In this document: one piece after another, positions 32,601 through 40,744 of the stretch
Numbering within the stretch: position 1 is the stretch's first letter
How the letters are laid out: each line of letters begins with the position of its first letter
From: Synechococcus sp. ROS8604
Lineage (GTDB): Bacteria > Cyanobacteriota > Cyanobacteriia > PCC-6307 > Cyanobiaceae
Assembly (NCBI RefSeq): GCF_014279655.1
Contig: NZ_CP047946.1
Span: 2,418,001 to 2,482,000, forward strand
Reading direction: 5' to 3'
DNA: 64,000 bases
Made by a program: the position numbers and the translations under genes
The notes under the pieces: model-generated
The model's input: the letters and a program-made list of their open reading frames with translations, nothing else
What the model was told of the DNA's origin: nothing
Databases searched by the model: none

Positions 32601-33291
32601 GCCCAACCCCCTTCCTGAAATCCCAGAAGAGATCCGCGATGCCGGCCTTGAGGCCCTGCAGGAACAGCTGCAGCAACTTCTGAAACGGATGGAAGCGCTC
32701 GAACCGGTCAACATGCTGGCCCTCGAAGAGCTAACGGCACTGGAAGAACGACTGGGGGACCTGGGCGAACGCCTCGACGTGCTCAGCCAGGAGCGCGAGG
32801 AACTGCTCCTGAGGATCGAAACGGTGGCCACCCTCCGGCAAGAGGCGTTTATGGAAGCCTTTCAAGCCGTGGATGGGCATTTCTCAGAGATCTTTGCAAG
32901 CCTGTCCGAGGGCGACGGCAAGCTGCAGCTGGACAATCCAGATGACCCCCTCGAGGGGGGGCTCACCCTGGTCGCTCATCCGAAAGGCAAGGCCGTACGC
33001 CGCTTGGCGGCCATGTCCGGTGGGGAGAAGTCACTGACCGCACTCAGTTTTCTGTTTGCACTGCAACGCTTCCGCCCCTCACCGTTTTATGCACTCGACG
33101 AGGTGGACAGCTTCCTCGATGGCGTGAATGTGGAGCGGCTTGCGGCCTTGATTGCCCGTCAGGCCGAAGAAGCCCAGTTCCTTGTCGTCAGCCACAGGCG
33201 ACCGATGATTGGCGCCTCACAGCGCACCATCGGTGTGACCCAGGCCCGTGGCGCTCACACCCAGGTGGTGGGATTACCCGATGCAGCCTGA
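29680..33291 (+). CDS. smc: Chromosome segregation ATPase SMC
   Basis: This 1203-residue protein has an N-terminal head with Walker A TGPNGSGKSNILD (about 31-43). Two long coiled coils rich in Gln, Glu and Arg are broken by a hinge (about 530-680, GLDGIHGAVAQLGDV and GAMTGGSFSQRSGG). The C-terminal head has the signature AMSGGEKSLTALSF and Walker B FYALDEVDSFLD. It condenses and segregates the chromosome with ScpA/ScpB. The start is TTG 29680; no ATG gives a complete head domain. Confidence 0.95.
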   Translation: MVHINQVGLTHFKSFGGAMTIPLETGFTVVTGPNGSGKSNILDGILFCLGLANSRGMRADRLPDLVNSGMLKAGKSAETTVSVRFDLSDWQPDAAEEGIDPPEDGPWIQTDANAWTVTRKLRVMPGGSYSSTYSSDGEPCNLQQLQTQLRRLRIDPEGSNVVMQGDVTRIVSMSNRDRRGLIDELAGVALFDTRIEQSRRKLDDVQERQDRCRIVEQELLTARQRLEKDCAKARAYQDLRDQVQRGRQQELVLAFEAAEAELKQLKTRQQQLSEQEIRDSAAIKEKETTLSEQATRLQTLQESVKALGEDQLLSVQAELAGLDPQNRALERQATQHQQEGERLQGLRQTLTSRRQQLQADSEGLKQANNPEVLQAAEQACRDAEAAVEISRRRLGDVAGRSGAWLDEQRQRAARRSDLQTTLTPLQEEQQQLQERLRQDEARQSELQLERDEAGAEDREVQDQLEALEQEWQALLESLRSGKEQLQERAEAVAIQQRTRTRLEEEQTRLEREIARLESRREALQETRGTGALRLLLEAGLDGIHGAVAQLGDVEDRHRLALEVAAGARMAQVVVDDDRIAARAIDLLKSRRAGRLTFLPLNKIRSQAAGGSGGAAIARGRRPDGDQGAGLIARAVELIRYEPIYSDVFGYVFGDTQVFSDLGSARQQIGRFRAVTLEGELLEKSGAMTGGSFSQRSGGLSFGVSSDSDEAEPLRQRLLELGETLAACRREESRLLQALEQERPRLRQLEQRQAALDAERTAAKRAHGPLLERCRQRSERLNSLQANRTQQEQRLLVLKTTISPLLDELERMSTEERKVQAEADAGNWQQLQTELEQSDTALELARRHRDDRLQHQRERELAQTRIADQQQAIEEEENTLQRAVTALAEAHQSWRNEQKELQERRQTLESQQQILQTKFGEERRARDAAEASVAELRQNLQQARWELERLQEERQAIQEQLRSGGIRLEELKPTLPNPLPEIPEEIRDAGLEALQEQLQQLLKRMEALEPVNMLALEELTALEERLGDLGERLDVLSQEREELLLRIETVATLRQEAFMEAFQAVDGHFSEIFASLSEGDGKLQLDNPDDPLEGGLTLVAHPKGKAVRRLAAMSGGEKSLTALSFLFALQRFRPSPFYALDEVDSFLDGVNVERLAALIARQAEEAQFLVVSHRRPMIGASQRTIGVTQARGAHTQVVGLPDAA

Positions 33292-33351
33292 ACAGCGAGC
33301 TCCCTGGTCTTGCGTCAAAATGAGTCGAATTGCTTCGGCTGAGGCCTGCGT

Positions 33352-34500
33352 TTGAGCTCGTCCCCGTCCCCCAACGACCCATTGGCAACCGTCCCCAGCG
33401 ACAGGCTGTGGCTTCGCTCGGAATTAATGGGGACCCAAGTGATCACCAGAGATTCCGGCAGACGCTTGGGCGTTGTTGGTGAAGTGGTTGTGGATATCGA
33501 CCGTCGCGAAGTGGTCGCCCTCGGCTTGAGAGACAACCCGCTCACCCGGTTCTTACCGGGACTCCCCCGTTGGATGCCCCTTGATCGCATACGGCAGGTG
33601 GGCGATGTGATCCTGGTTGACTCCGCAGACTCCCTCAGTGAGGGCTTTTCCCCGGACCGATACAGCCGGGTGATCAATTGCCAGGTGATCACAGAATCGG
33701 GTCAAACGCTCGGCCGCGTGTTGGGCTTCTCCTTCGACATCGAGACGGGCGAACTCACCACGCTTGTGATGGGAGCCGTTGGCGTTCCTCTCCTGGGGGA
33801 AGGCGTGCTGAGCACCTGGGAAATCCCTGTCGATGAAATCGTTAGCAGTGGCGCCGACCGAATCATTGTGTACGAGGGCGCCGAAGACAAACTCAAACAA
33901 CTGAGCAGCGGGGTTCTGGAAAAACTGGGCGTTGGAGGGCCGAGCTGGGAGGAACAGGAGCGGGAGCGTTACAGAGTGAACATCGTCCCCGTTGAAAACC
34001 AGCTCAGCTCAGGACAAGCGGTGGAAGAGGCACCCAGAATGCTGGAAGCCTCAGAATCACAGCGCTTCGAAACAGAACGCGAACTCGAGTACGTCGAACT
34101 CGAAGATCGGCGCAGTGAGAACACGCGTGAACGTCGCTACTTCGATGAAGCACCGATGCAGGGGCGAGAGAACTCCTATCGAGAGCCCTACCGAGAACCA
34201 GAGAATTACAACGAGCCCCCGTCGTATCGCGAACCGCAGCCGTTCAGGGAGCAACAGGAGTACAACAAACCCGAGCGTTTTCGCGAACCCGAGTCTTTTC
34301 AGGACGAAGACCGTTATCAAGCGCCTCAGCGCACATCAGTGCCACCTCAGGAACTCGATGCAGCTCCACGCTTCGAGCAACGACCCAGACCAGCGTCTCG
34401 TCGTCCAATCGAACGGCCGGGCGAACCTCTTGATGTCGAACCCATCGAGCGCCTCTCTCCCCAAAACCAAGAAAGCCAGCCTCTCGATGATCCCTGGTAA
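33352..34500 (+). CDS. PRC-barrel domain protein with disordered Glu/Pro-rich tail
   Basis: This 382-residue protein has two PRC-barrel-like halves in the first 190 residues: LGVVGEVVVDIDRREVVALG and LGRVLGFSFDIETGELTTLV. From about residue 230 it becomes disordered with imperfect YREP/FREP repeats (PYREPENYNEPPSYREPQPF). Its start is TTG 33352. It lies 60 bases after smc and may be co-transcribed with it. PRC-barrels in cyanobacteria occur in photosynthesis- and RNA-related proteins, but no role is assigned. Confidence 0.75.
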   Translation: MSSSPSPNDPLATVPSDRLWLRSELMGTQVITRDSGRRLGVVGEVVVDIDRREVVALGLRDNPLTRFLPGLPRWMPLDRIRQVGDVILVDSADSLSEGFSPDRYSRVINCQVITESGQTLGRVLGFSFDIETGELTTLVMGAVGVPLLGEGVLSTWEIPVDEIVSSGADRIIVYEGAEDKLKQLSSGVLEKLGVGGPSWEEQERERYRVNIVPVENQLSSGQAVEEAPRMLEASESQRFETERELEYVELEDRRSENTRERRYFDEAPMQGRENSYREPYREPENYNEPPSYREPQPFREQQEYNKPERFREPESFQDEDRYQAPQRTSVPPQELDAAPRFEQRPRPASRRPIERPGEPLDVEPIERLSPQNQESQPLDDPW

Positions 34501-34508
34501 GTCCAGGG
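34486..34508. terminator. Perfect hairpin between convergent genes
   Basis: GATCCCTGG-TAAGT-CCAGGGATC spans the stop codon of the PRC-barrel gene. No U-run follows, so it may act only weakly as a terminator. Confidence 0.35.
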
Positions 34509-34526
34509 ATCGATTCTCACCTCAAC

Positions 34527-34952
34527 TCAAGCGATGGCTTTCTTTTTGAAGTCGAGGGAAGCGCTGTTCGTGCAATAGCGCTGACCGGTGGGTGCGGGTC
34601 CGTCGTTGAACACATGCCCTAGATGGGCATCACAACGCGAGCAAAGGATCTCTGTTCGCACCATCCCGTGGCTGCGATCTTCATGGGTGCGAATCGCCCC
34701 CTGGGTCACACCATTCCAGAAGCTTGGCCAGCCAGTACCCGATTCAAATTTTGTGCTGGAGCTAAACAGAGGCGCATCACAACAGACGCAGTGATACGTG
34801 CCGTCTTCCTTGTGATCCCAATAGGCACCAGTAAATGCCGCTTCGGTGCCGCCCTGACGCGCAACTTGAAACTGGGTTGGGTTGAGTTTCGCCTTCCACT
34901 GCTCAGGAGTGCGTTCCACCCGATCTCCACCTGCTACTGGCGCACTCGTCAT
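34527..34952 (-). CDS. msrB: Peptide-methionine (R)-S-oxide reductase
   Basis: This 141-residue enzyme has two zinc-binding CxxC pairs (CVCCDAPLF and CSRCDAHLGHVF) and the catalytic Cys in GQRYCTNSASL. It reduces methionine-R-sulfoxide in oxidised proteins using thioredoxin. The family motif GWPSFW is present. The gene is monocistronic, between a convergent gene and the next minus-strand gene, which ends 28 bases upstream of its start. Confidence 0.95.
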   Translation of the reverse strand: MTSAPVAGGDRVERTPEQWKAKLNPTQFQVARQGGTEAAFTGAYWDHKEDGTYHCVCCDAPLFSSSTKFESGTGWPSFWNGVTQGAIRTHEDRSHGMVRTEILCSRCDAHLGHVFNDGPAPTGQRYCTNSASLDFKKKAIA

Positions 34953-34980
34953 GACTCAAATTTTTTCACTGGCGGGGACG

Positions 34981-36267
34981 CTAGTCGGAAAGAGCCAACG
35001 GCAAGAGTCCCTGAACCTCCTCTGCAAGTGCCCTAACGGCACCAGGATCACCGCGAAGACCGCGCAAATCATCGCGTTGACCCTGCAACCTGTCCGGTGT
35101 CGCGAGCCAGGACTCAGCCTCAAGTGCAATTTGCTCCGGAGTGATCGGACCCACCCGTTCAGGAACCACCATGCGACCAGCGCTGATATTCGGCCAAGCC
35201 ATGAATCCATGGTTCCGAAGACGCCAAGCGCTGAGCAACAAGCCGATCAGACGCCGCAGTCCTGGTAGACGAGCCAAGAGCCCGAGCCAACCATCCCAAG
35301 CCTGCATCACACCTAAATGCTGGGTGGGCACCAACACGATCATGGGGACACCAAGAGCGCCAAGTTCAGCCGTGTTCGCTCCCACGGTGGTGAGCGCCAG
35401 CTTGCACTGGCTCAAGGCACCATGGGCTGGAGGGTTTTCCTGCAAGTGAATCTCCGTGCCATTGCGCGTGATCAAGCGCCTCAATCCCTCGCCAGCACGG
35501 GCCTGTTCAATCGAGGCGACATCGGTGTCGTAAGAAGCAGCGATGGGATTCGAGCGACTTGCGTAACGTTCCAAGTCTTCAACGGTGGTGGTGGGTGCCA
35601 CCGGCAACAAAAAACGGCAGCCAGGGCGTTGAGCAGCCAAACGGTCTGCAGTGTCCAGCAGGAAAGGAACACCCACGCTGAGTTTGGCCGGTTTCGATCC
35701 GGGTAACAAAGCCACCCACTCACCGGATGGCAGCGGGGCCTCTTCTTTGGCATGGCTGGAAAGATCCGCCATCAAGTCACCCACGACGCGGCAGCGAGCT
35801 CGAAAGCGTCTGGGCAGCTCGTCCCGCACCGTTGGCGCCATAGCGGCGATTCGATCGTTCCAGCGCGGCCAACGCGCCACCCACTCCGCGTAAGTGATGT
35901 GGCGATAGCCCAGCCGAGCTGATAACAACACACTCCAAAACTGATCCCCACCCAAAAAGACCACCACACCCCGGTCTGGCCAAATCCCAAACCGAGAAGG
36001 CTTCAACAGCAGCAACCAAAACTGCCGGGCCAGGGTGATGCGATCAAACAATCCCCAACGGGAAGCAGCGGAGGCTTCCGTGCCCGTGGCATTGGGACAG
36101 GGGACCAAAACGAGTCGCAGGCTCAACAACGACCCAGGAGCTCGAGGCCGCATCAGTAGGCAGCGATGCAGCTGCTCCGCAAGGGGACGAACCCAAGTCG
36201 TGAGTTCACCAGGGCCGTTGGAAACGAACACCACAGCCAGGGCTTGGTCCTTGGTGCGTGACGTCAC
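34981..36267 (-). CDS. LpxB-related glycosyltransferase-like protein
   Basis: This 428-residue protein has two Rossmann-like halves: VVFVSNGPGELTTWVRPLAE near the N-terminus, VALLPGSKPAKL in the middle, and CKLALTTVGANTAELGALGV followed by PMIVLVPTQ. These elements are like those of lipid-A-disaccharide synthase and the wider GT-B fold, but the length and N-terminus fit a cyanobacterial side branch of unknown product. Marine Synechococcus is known to make simplified lipid A, so another sugar-transfer role is possible. The start is GTG. Confidence 0.65.
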   Translation of the reverse strand: MTSRTKDQALAVVFVSNGPGELTTWVRPLAEQLHRCLLMRPRAPGSLLSLRLVLVPCPNATGTEASAASRWGLFDRITLARQFWLLLLKPSRFGIWPDRGVVVFLGGDQFWSVLLSARLGYRHITYAEWVARWPRWNDRIAAMAPTVRDELPRRFRARCRVVGDLMADLSSHAKEEAPLPSGEWVALLPGSKPAKLSVGVPFLLDTADRLAAQRPGCRFLLPVAPTTTVEDLERYASRSNPIAASYDTDVASIEQARAGEGLRRLITRNGTEIHLQENPPAHGALSQCKLALTTVGANTAELGALGVPMIVLVPTQHLGVMQAWDGWLGLLARLPGLRRLIGLLLSAWRLRNHGFMAWPNISAGRMVVPERVGPITPEQIALEAESWLATPDRLQGQRDDLRGLRGDPGAVRALAEEVQGLLPLALSD

Positions 36268-36296
36268 TCAGTTCCGGTGGGGCTGGGAAAGAATGA

Positions 36297-36378
36297 TGCG
36301 GATGGCGAGACTTGAACTCGCAAGGCCGAAGCCACACGCTCCTTAGACGTGCGTGTCTACCAATTCCACCACATCCGC
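36297..36378 (-). tRNA. tRNA-Leu (anticodon read as AAG)
   Basis: The acceptor stem GCGGATG/CATCCGC, D-loop GAATTGGTAGA, anticodon arm CACGT-CTAAGGA-GCGTG, long variable arm TGGCTTCGGCCT and T-arm GCGAG-TTCAAGT-CTCGC are all present. The long variable arm and D-loop identify tRNA-Leu. The anticodon loop places AAG at positions 34-36. CCA is not encoded. Confidence 0.93.
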
Positions 36379-36478
36379 GTGGAGACGTAACCGAGATGGC
36401 TCGTCGATGGATGAGTATACCGACAGACCTAAAAAGCCCAACCGCTGATACGATCCGCGCTGGCTCGGATGCTGCGGA

Positions 36479-37822
36479 ATGCCCATCGGCAAGGTGCTGA
36501 TCGCCAACCGCGGCGAGATTGCCCTAAGAATCCTGAGGAGTTGCCGTGAACTCGGCATCAGCACAGTTGCGGTGTACAGCACCGTGGATCGCACGGCACT
36601 GCACGTGCAACTCGCTGACGAAGCGGTCTGCGTAGGCGAAGGCCCCAGCAACAAGAGCTACCTCAACATCCCCAACATTCTTGCGGCGGCCACCTCCCGC
36701 GGGGTGGATGCCATTCATCCCGGCTATGGGTTTTTGGCGGAAAACGACCGCTTCGCTGAGATGTGCCGTGATCACGGCATCACGTTTATCGGTCCGTCCC
36801 CCCATGCCATCCGATCGATGGGGGACAAGTCGACGGCAAAAGCCACCATGCAGGCTGTGGGCGTTCCAACGGTGCCTGGCAGCGAAGGCCTCCTACCCAC
36901 CCCAGAGGCCGCCGCTGAGCTCGCTGCTGCCATGGGCTATCCCGTGATGATCAAGGCCACCGCGGGCGGCGGCGGCCGTGGCATGCGGCTCGTGCCCAGT
37001 CCTGATCAGTTGGTCAAGCTCTACAAAGCGGCGCAGGGGGAGGCCGATGCAGCGTTTGGAAATCCAGGGCTGTACATGGAGAAATTCATCGACCGGCCCC
37101 GTCACGTCGAAGTCCAAATCCTGGCGGACCGTCACGGCAACGTGGTCCATCTCGGCGAACGGGACTGCTCGATCCAACGACGTCATCAGAAACTTCTCGA
37201 AGAAGCGCCAAGCCCGGCCCTGGACCCTGAGCTGCGTCGTCGCATGGGAGATGCAGCGGTCGCGGCGGCGCGCAGCATCAATTACGAGGGCGCCGGAACG
37301 GTGGAATTCCTCCTGGACCGAAGTGGTGGGTTCTATTTCATGGAAATGAACACCCGCATCCAGGTGGAGCATCCCGTGACGGAAATGGTGACGGGGATCG
37401 ACCTGATTGCGGAGCAGCTCCGCATCGCCGGCGGGGAGCCGATCAGCGTCCGGCAAGAAGATATCCAGATGAATGGGCATGCGATCGAATGCCGAATCAA
37501 TGCCGAAGATGCCCAACACAACTTCCGGCCCGCCCCCGGACGGATCACGGGGTGGTTACCGCCTGGAGGCCCTGGAGTCCGCGTCGATAGCCACGTGTAC
37601 ACCGGCTACGACATCCCCCCCTTCTATGACTCCCTGATCGGCAAGCTGATCATCTGGGCGCCCAATCGCCCTGCAGCCCTCGAACGCATGAAGCGAGCTC
37701 TCAACGAGTGCGCCATCACCGGCATTCCAACAACGGTGGACTTCCACCTGCGCATGCTCGACCGCCCTGAATTCCAAAGGGGCGACGTGCACACCAAATT
37801 CGTTGAAGAGGAGATGCTCTAA
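36479..37822 (+). CDS. accC: Biotin carboxylase subunit of acetyl-CoA carboxylase
   Basis: This 447-residue protein has the N-terminal [22 protein letters not shown], the ATP-binding glycine loop [10 protein letters not shown], and the catalytic [16 protein letters not shown] and INAEDA motifs. It carboxylates biotin on the carrier protein in the first step of fatty acid synthesis. Length and motifs are complete. The ATG at 36479 lies about 100 bases from the divergent tRNA. Confidence 0.95.
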   Translation: MPIGKVLIANRGEIALRILRSCRELGISTVAVYSTVDRTALHVQLADEAVCVGEGPSNKSYLNIPNILAAATSRGVDAIHPGYGFLAENDRFAEMCRDHGITFIGPSPHAIRSMGDKSTAKATMQAVGVPTVPGSEGLLPTPEAAAELAAAMGYPVMIKATAGGGGRGMRLVPSPDQLVKLYKAAQGEADAAFGNPGLYMEKFIDRPRHVEVQILADRHGNVVHLGERDCSIQRRHQKLLEEAPSPALDPELRRRMGDAAVAAARSINYEGAGTVEFLLDRSGGFYFMEMNTRIQVEHPVTEMVTGIDLIAEQLRIAGGEPISVRQEDIQMNGHAIECRINAEDAQHNFRPAPGRITGWLPPGGPGVRVDSHVYTGYDIPPFYDSLIGKLIIWAPNRPAALERMKRALNECAITGIPTTVDFHLRMLDRPEFQRGDVHTKFVEEEML

Positions 37823-37863
37823 GCGGGAGCAAAGGGGTTGCCAACGGAGCTCCCACCATCGAT

Positions 37864-38196
37864 TCAGGCCGTGATTTGGGCGAGGGACTGGGCGCGGAGC
37901 AGCACCAAGGAGAGCAAACCTTGCTGCCCAACCAGCAGTTCGCGCAGCAAGCTGAGCAGCCCAACCCAGATCACGGGGGTGACATCAACGCCCCCGATGG
38001 GAGAGACAACTCGGCGGGTCACCCCCAAGATCGACTCTGTGGGCCAGGCCAGCAGGGGCCAAAAGCCCTTGGATAGATCCACCTGAGGGTACCAAGTGAG
38101 CACGATGCGCGCCAGGAAGGTGAGGGTCCATGCTGCCAACAACAAACCCAGTGCCAAGTTGAGAAGAGGGAGGATGGCGACAAGCGTTGGCGTCAC
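37864..38196 (-). CDS. YggT-family membrane protein
   Basis: This 110-residue protein has two hydrophobic segments, the first ending in the family signature FLARIVLTWYPQVDLSKGF, followed by PTESILGVTRRVVSPIGGVD. YggT proteins are found in the inner or thylakoid membrane; in cyanobacteria and plastids relatives (Ycf19/CCB3) are linked to cytochrome assembly or nucleoid distribution. The GTG start is inferred. It is divergent from psbX. Confidence 0.85.
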   Translation of the reverse strand: MTPTLVAILPLLNLALGLLLAAWTLTFLARIVLTWYPQVDLSKGFWPLLAWPTESILGVTRRVVSPIGGVDVTPVIWVGLLSLLRELLVGQQGLLSLVLLRAQSLAQITA

Positions 38197-38296
38197 AAAG
38201 CCCTAAGCATTGGTGATGTCATCGTAGAAACTTGACCTTGATCCCTAAGATCGCAGCCAATCAGGCCTCGCTAAACGCATTCGGTCCTAATTCCTT

Positions 38297-38419
38297 ATGA
38301 CGCCCTCCCTCTCCAATTTTCTGACCAGCCTCGTTGCTGGTGTCGCGATCGTTGTGATCCCTGCTTCTATCGGGCTCTTTTTCCTCAGCCAAACCGATCA
38401 GGTTGATCGCAAACTTTGA
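38297..38419 (+). CDS. psbX: Photosystem II protein PsbX
   Basis: This 40-residue protein, MTPSLSNFLTSLVAGVAIVV followed by IPASIGLFFLSQTDQVDRKL, has one membrane helix and the typical PsbX end (LFFLSQxDQVxR). It is a peripheral photosystem II subunit near cytochrome b559 that affects quinone exchange. It lies 80 bases upstream of ycf66, an order common in this group. Confidence 0.93.
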   Translation: MTPSLSNFLTSLVAGVAIVVIPASIGLFFLSQTDQVDRKL

Positions 38420-38499
38420 AGACCCTTTCACGCTCCGTAGAATGGGCTCACTAGACCCGAGCTTCGGTTCCACGCAGGTCGTTATCAGAGAGCTTCACA

Positions 38500-39474
38500 G
38501 TGGTTAATGCCAGTCTGAATTGGGCCAGCATTGTTGGCATTGTGCTGGCTGTAGGTGGAGCACTGCTCTACTTCATGCGCAGTTTCAAGCCCGCTCTCGC
38601 TCGTGATTACGACGTGTTCTTCGCGGCGATCGGCCTTCTCTGCGGAGGAATTCTTTTCTTCCAGGGCTGGCGACTCGACCCAATCCTCCAGTTTGGACAG
38701 TTCCTGTTGGCGGGAACCACGGTGTTTTTTGCCTACGAGAGCGTTCGTCTTCGGGGGATTTCAGCGGAACAGGCAAAGCGCTCGGCCTATTTCGATGACG
38801 ATCCCGAAACCGCAAGCCCCGCTGGAGGTTTGCGGGGTGGTTACGACGATTCCTACGAGCGATTCGACGAACCTCAGCCGATACGACGCCGGTTTGGCGG
38901 CCAAGGCCCGGATAATGAAGAGAGGCCTGAACAAGATTTCTACCGCCCCCGTCGCACCTCCAGAGCTGCGATCCCAGAGCAGGCCGCGAGTCGGAGCCGT
39001 CAGCGGCCCGATCCCCCCTCGGATTGGTCAGACAGCAGCGAACGGGAGAGGCGCATGGCCCGATTCGGTCGCGGCGACGACTCTGCTGCGAGTGGTCCAA
39101 GCTTTGGAGAGCGCCGCGGCCAACGCCAGGATCAACGCCGAGGCTCTCGGCCAACTCCCGTCGCTTCTTCCAGGCCTGAACCGTCCAGGCCTGAACCCTC
39201 ATCCCGCGCCTCTGCTGGGCCAGCTGGCCGATCAGCGAGCGGATCAGCACGAAGCGGCTTAGACGGACAACCTGGCATCCCCCAAGGCACCCCGCTGCGT
39301 CGAGAACCCGAAGATGCCGCTTACTCCCCAAGCCCGCGGCAACCCTCTTCCAAACCCCCGGTGAGCAGACGCAATCCCGCCCCTGAGAACGGGCCTGCCA
39401 CGTCTAGGGACACCAATCGCACCCCTCCCCGCAGTTCCCGCCCCAGGGATAACAACTCCCGCTTCGACGACTGA
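38500..39474 (+). CDS. ycf66: Ycf66-family membrane protein
   Basis: This 324-residue protein has a conserved N-terminal Ycf66 domain (about 1-100) with three hydrophobic segments, including IVGIVLAVGGALLYFMRSFK and FFAAIGLLCGGILFFQGWRL. The remainder is a long disordered Arg/Ser/Pro-rich tail. The start is GTG 38500. The function is unknown; it is likely a thylakoid or inner-membrane protein. The tail is much longer than in plastid homologues. Confidence 0.88.
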   Translation: MVNASLNWASIVGIVLAVGGALLYFMRSFKPALARDYDVFFAAIGLLCGGILFFQGWRLDPILQFGQFLLAGTTVFFAYESVRLRGISAEQAKRSAYFDDDPETASPAGGLRGGYDDSYERFDEPQPIRRRFGGQGPDNEERPEQDFYRPRRTSRAAIPEQAASRSRQRPDPPSDWSDSSERERRMARFGRGDDSAASGPSFGERRGQRQDQRRGSRPTPVASSRPEPSRPEPSSRASAGPAGRSASGSARSGLDGQPGIPQGTPLRREPEDAAYSPSPRQPSSKPPVSRRNPAPENGPATSRDTNRTPPRSSRPRDNNSRFDD

Positions 39475-39497
39475 TCAGTCTGAGCATTCATTCCGGT

Positions 39498-40025
39498 ATG
39501 ACTCGACGCCTCCTCCTCGTGCTGCTCGCACTGGGAGTTGCTGCCTGTGAAGGTCGCTCGACCCGAGCACCATCCGGCTTTCTGGCGCCACAACAACAAG
39601 ACCCTGCCCTCAGCGGTGATGGGCGGTTGTTAGCCGTCATCGAAGACCAAAACGGCAGACCGACCGTCCAATTACGCAATGTGCAAGGTGGGGGTTCGTT
39701 GCGTTTACGCCACCTCTCTCGCCATCAGCCCCATAGCTCGCCGTCCTTGAGCTGGAACGGCCGATATTTGGCCGTCATTACCCAACGCGGCAACCACAGG
39801 CTGGTCTTGATTGAAGATCGCCTCAAGGGCAAAGCCCACCCCCTGCGCTTGCCCTCCGGACGAGATCCCGTGCAGGTCAGCCTCGCTCCTGATGCACGCA
39901 AGCTCGCCATTCAAACCGCGGACCAGGGACGTTGGCGTGTTGAAGTGATCGATCTGAGTGGCTTGCTGGAGCCCGACGGACCTGGAGGCCAGCGACGCAC
40001 GACGCCGAATGAAGCAAACCGATGA
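39498..40025 (+). CDS. TolB-like propeller lipoprotein, first of a tandem pair
   Basis: This 175-residue protein has a lipoprotein signal (MTRRLLLVLLALGVAAC) and three or four short beta-propeller repeats of the WD40-like/PD40 type, seen as SGDGRLLAVIEDQNGRPTVQ, SWNGRYLAVITQRGNHRLVL and APDARKLAIQ. With so few blades a complete propeller would require partners, perhaps the next protein. It overlaps the next gene by 4 bases (ATGA). The function is unknown. Confidence 0.75.
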   Translation: MTRRLLLVLLALGVAACEGRSTRAPSGFLAPQQQDPALSGDGRLLAVIEDQNGRPTVQLRNVQGGGSLRLRHLSRHQPHSSPSLSWNGRYLAVITQRGNHRLVLIEDRLKGKAHPLRLPSGRDPVQVSLAPDARKLAIQTADQGRWRVEVIDLSGLLEPDGPGGQRRTTPNEANR

Positions 40026-40507
40026 GACAGCGATTCCTGCCATCGGCCTTCCTGCTCTGTTTCCTCATTTTGGGCTGCGGTCAAAGCGGGATCCGTCCCA
40101 TGTCCAGGGTCGGGGCATCGCTGCGTCGAAGCGCCGAGAGCAGGCGCCTTCCCTCGATGGGACAACGTTGGCTCGCCACCCTGGCCAGTCGCAACGGAAG
40201 AGAGCGCGTGGAACTCATTGACCTGAGCAACGACACACCGGTGCCCTTGAATGGGATCAATCAGGCCGATTCCCAGACCATCAGCCTCAGCGTGAGTGGG
40301 GATGGGCAGAGGATCGCCCTTGTCCGCCAACGCGAAGAACGAACCGAACTCATGCTCTATCGACGCAATGCCAGCGCTTTGCAACGCCTACCCATTAATC
40401 CGCCGGGTGTCCCCCGTTCTGTGAGCCTGAATGGGAATGGTCGGCTTCTCGCCGTTCAGGTGAGCCGGAGAGGGCGTTGGGATGTGGACTTCGTTCGCCT
40501 GCCCTAG
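40022..40507 (+). CDS. TolB-like propeller lipoprotein, second of a tandem pair
   Basis: This 161-residue paralogue of the preceding protein has signal MRQRFLPSAFLLCFLILGC and repeats MGQRWLATLASRNGRERVEL, SGDGQRIALVRQREERTELM and NGNGRLLAVQVSRRGRWDVD. It is coupled to the first copy, so the pair probably works together at the cell envelope. It ends head-on, one base from the end of the HLIP gene. Confidence 0.75.
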   Translation: MRQRFLPSAFLLCFLILGCGQSGIRPMSRVGASLRRSAESRRLPSMGQRWLATLASRNGRERVELIDLSNDTPVPLNGINQADSQTISLSVSGDGQRIALVRQREERTELMLYRRNASALQRLPINPPGVPRSVSLNGNGRLLAVQVSRRGRWDVDFVRLP

Positions 40508-40744
40508 CTAGGGAATCAACCCTGCCCAATGCAAAAAGGTATCGCCGCTGAGGGCTTCCGTGAGCACGACAGCTAAGAATCCGATCATGGCGAAACGGCC
40601 ATTGATCCTCTCGGCGTAGGCACTCCAACCAAAGGCAGGCACATCTTTGGTGGTGGCACTGCTGGTGGGAAGGGGCTCTGGAGCAGCCGACGTAGAGGAG
40701 GGCTCCTCCGGAGTGCGATCGCTGACTTGATCAGGCTTGTTCAT
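40508..40744 (-). CDS. hli: High-light-inducible protein (HLIP)
   Basis: This 78-residue protein has a disordered Pro/Ser/Thr N-terminus and a single chlorophyll-binding helix with AERINGRFAMIGFLAVVLTE, the ExNGRxAMxGF signature of Hlip/SCP proteins. These bind chlorophyll and carotenoid and protect photosystem assembly under stress. It overlaps the ABC transporter gene upstream by 4 bases, an unusual operon partner. Confidence 0.93.
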   Translation of the reverse strand: MNKPDQVSDRTPEEPSSTSAAPEPLPTSSATTKDVPAFGWSAYAERINGRFAMIGFLAVVLTEALSGDTFLHWAGLIP

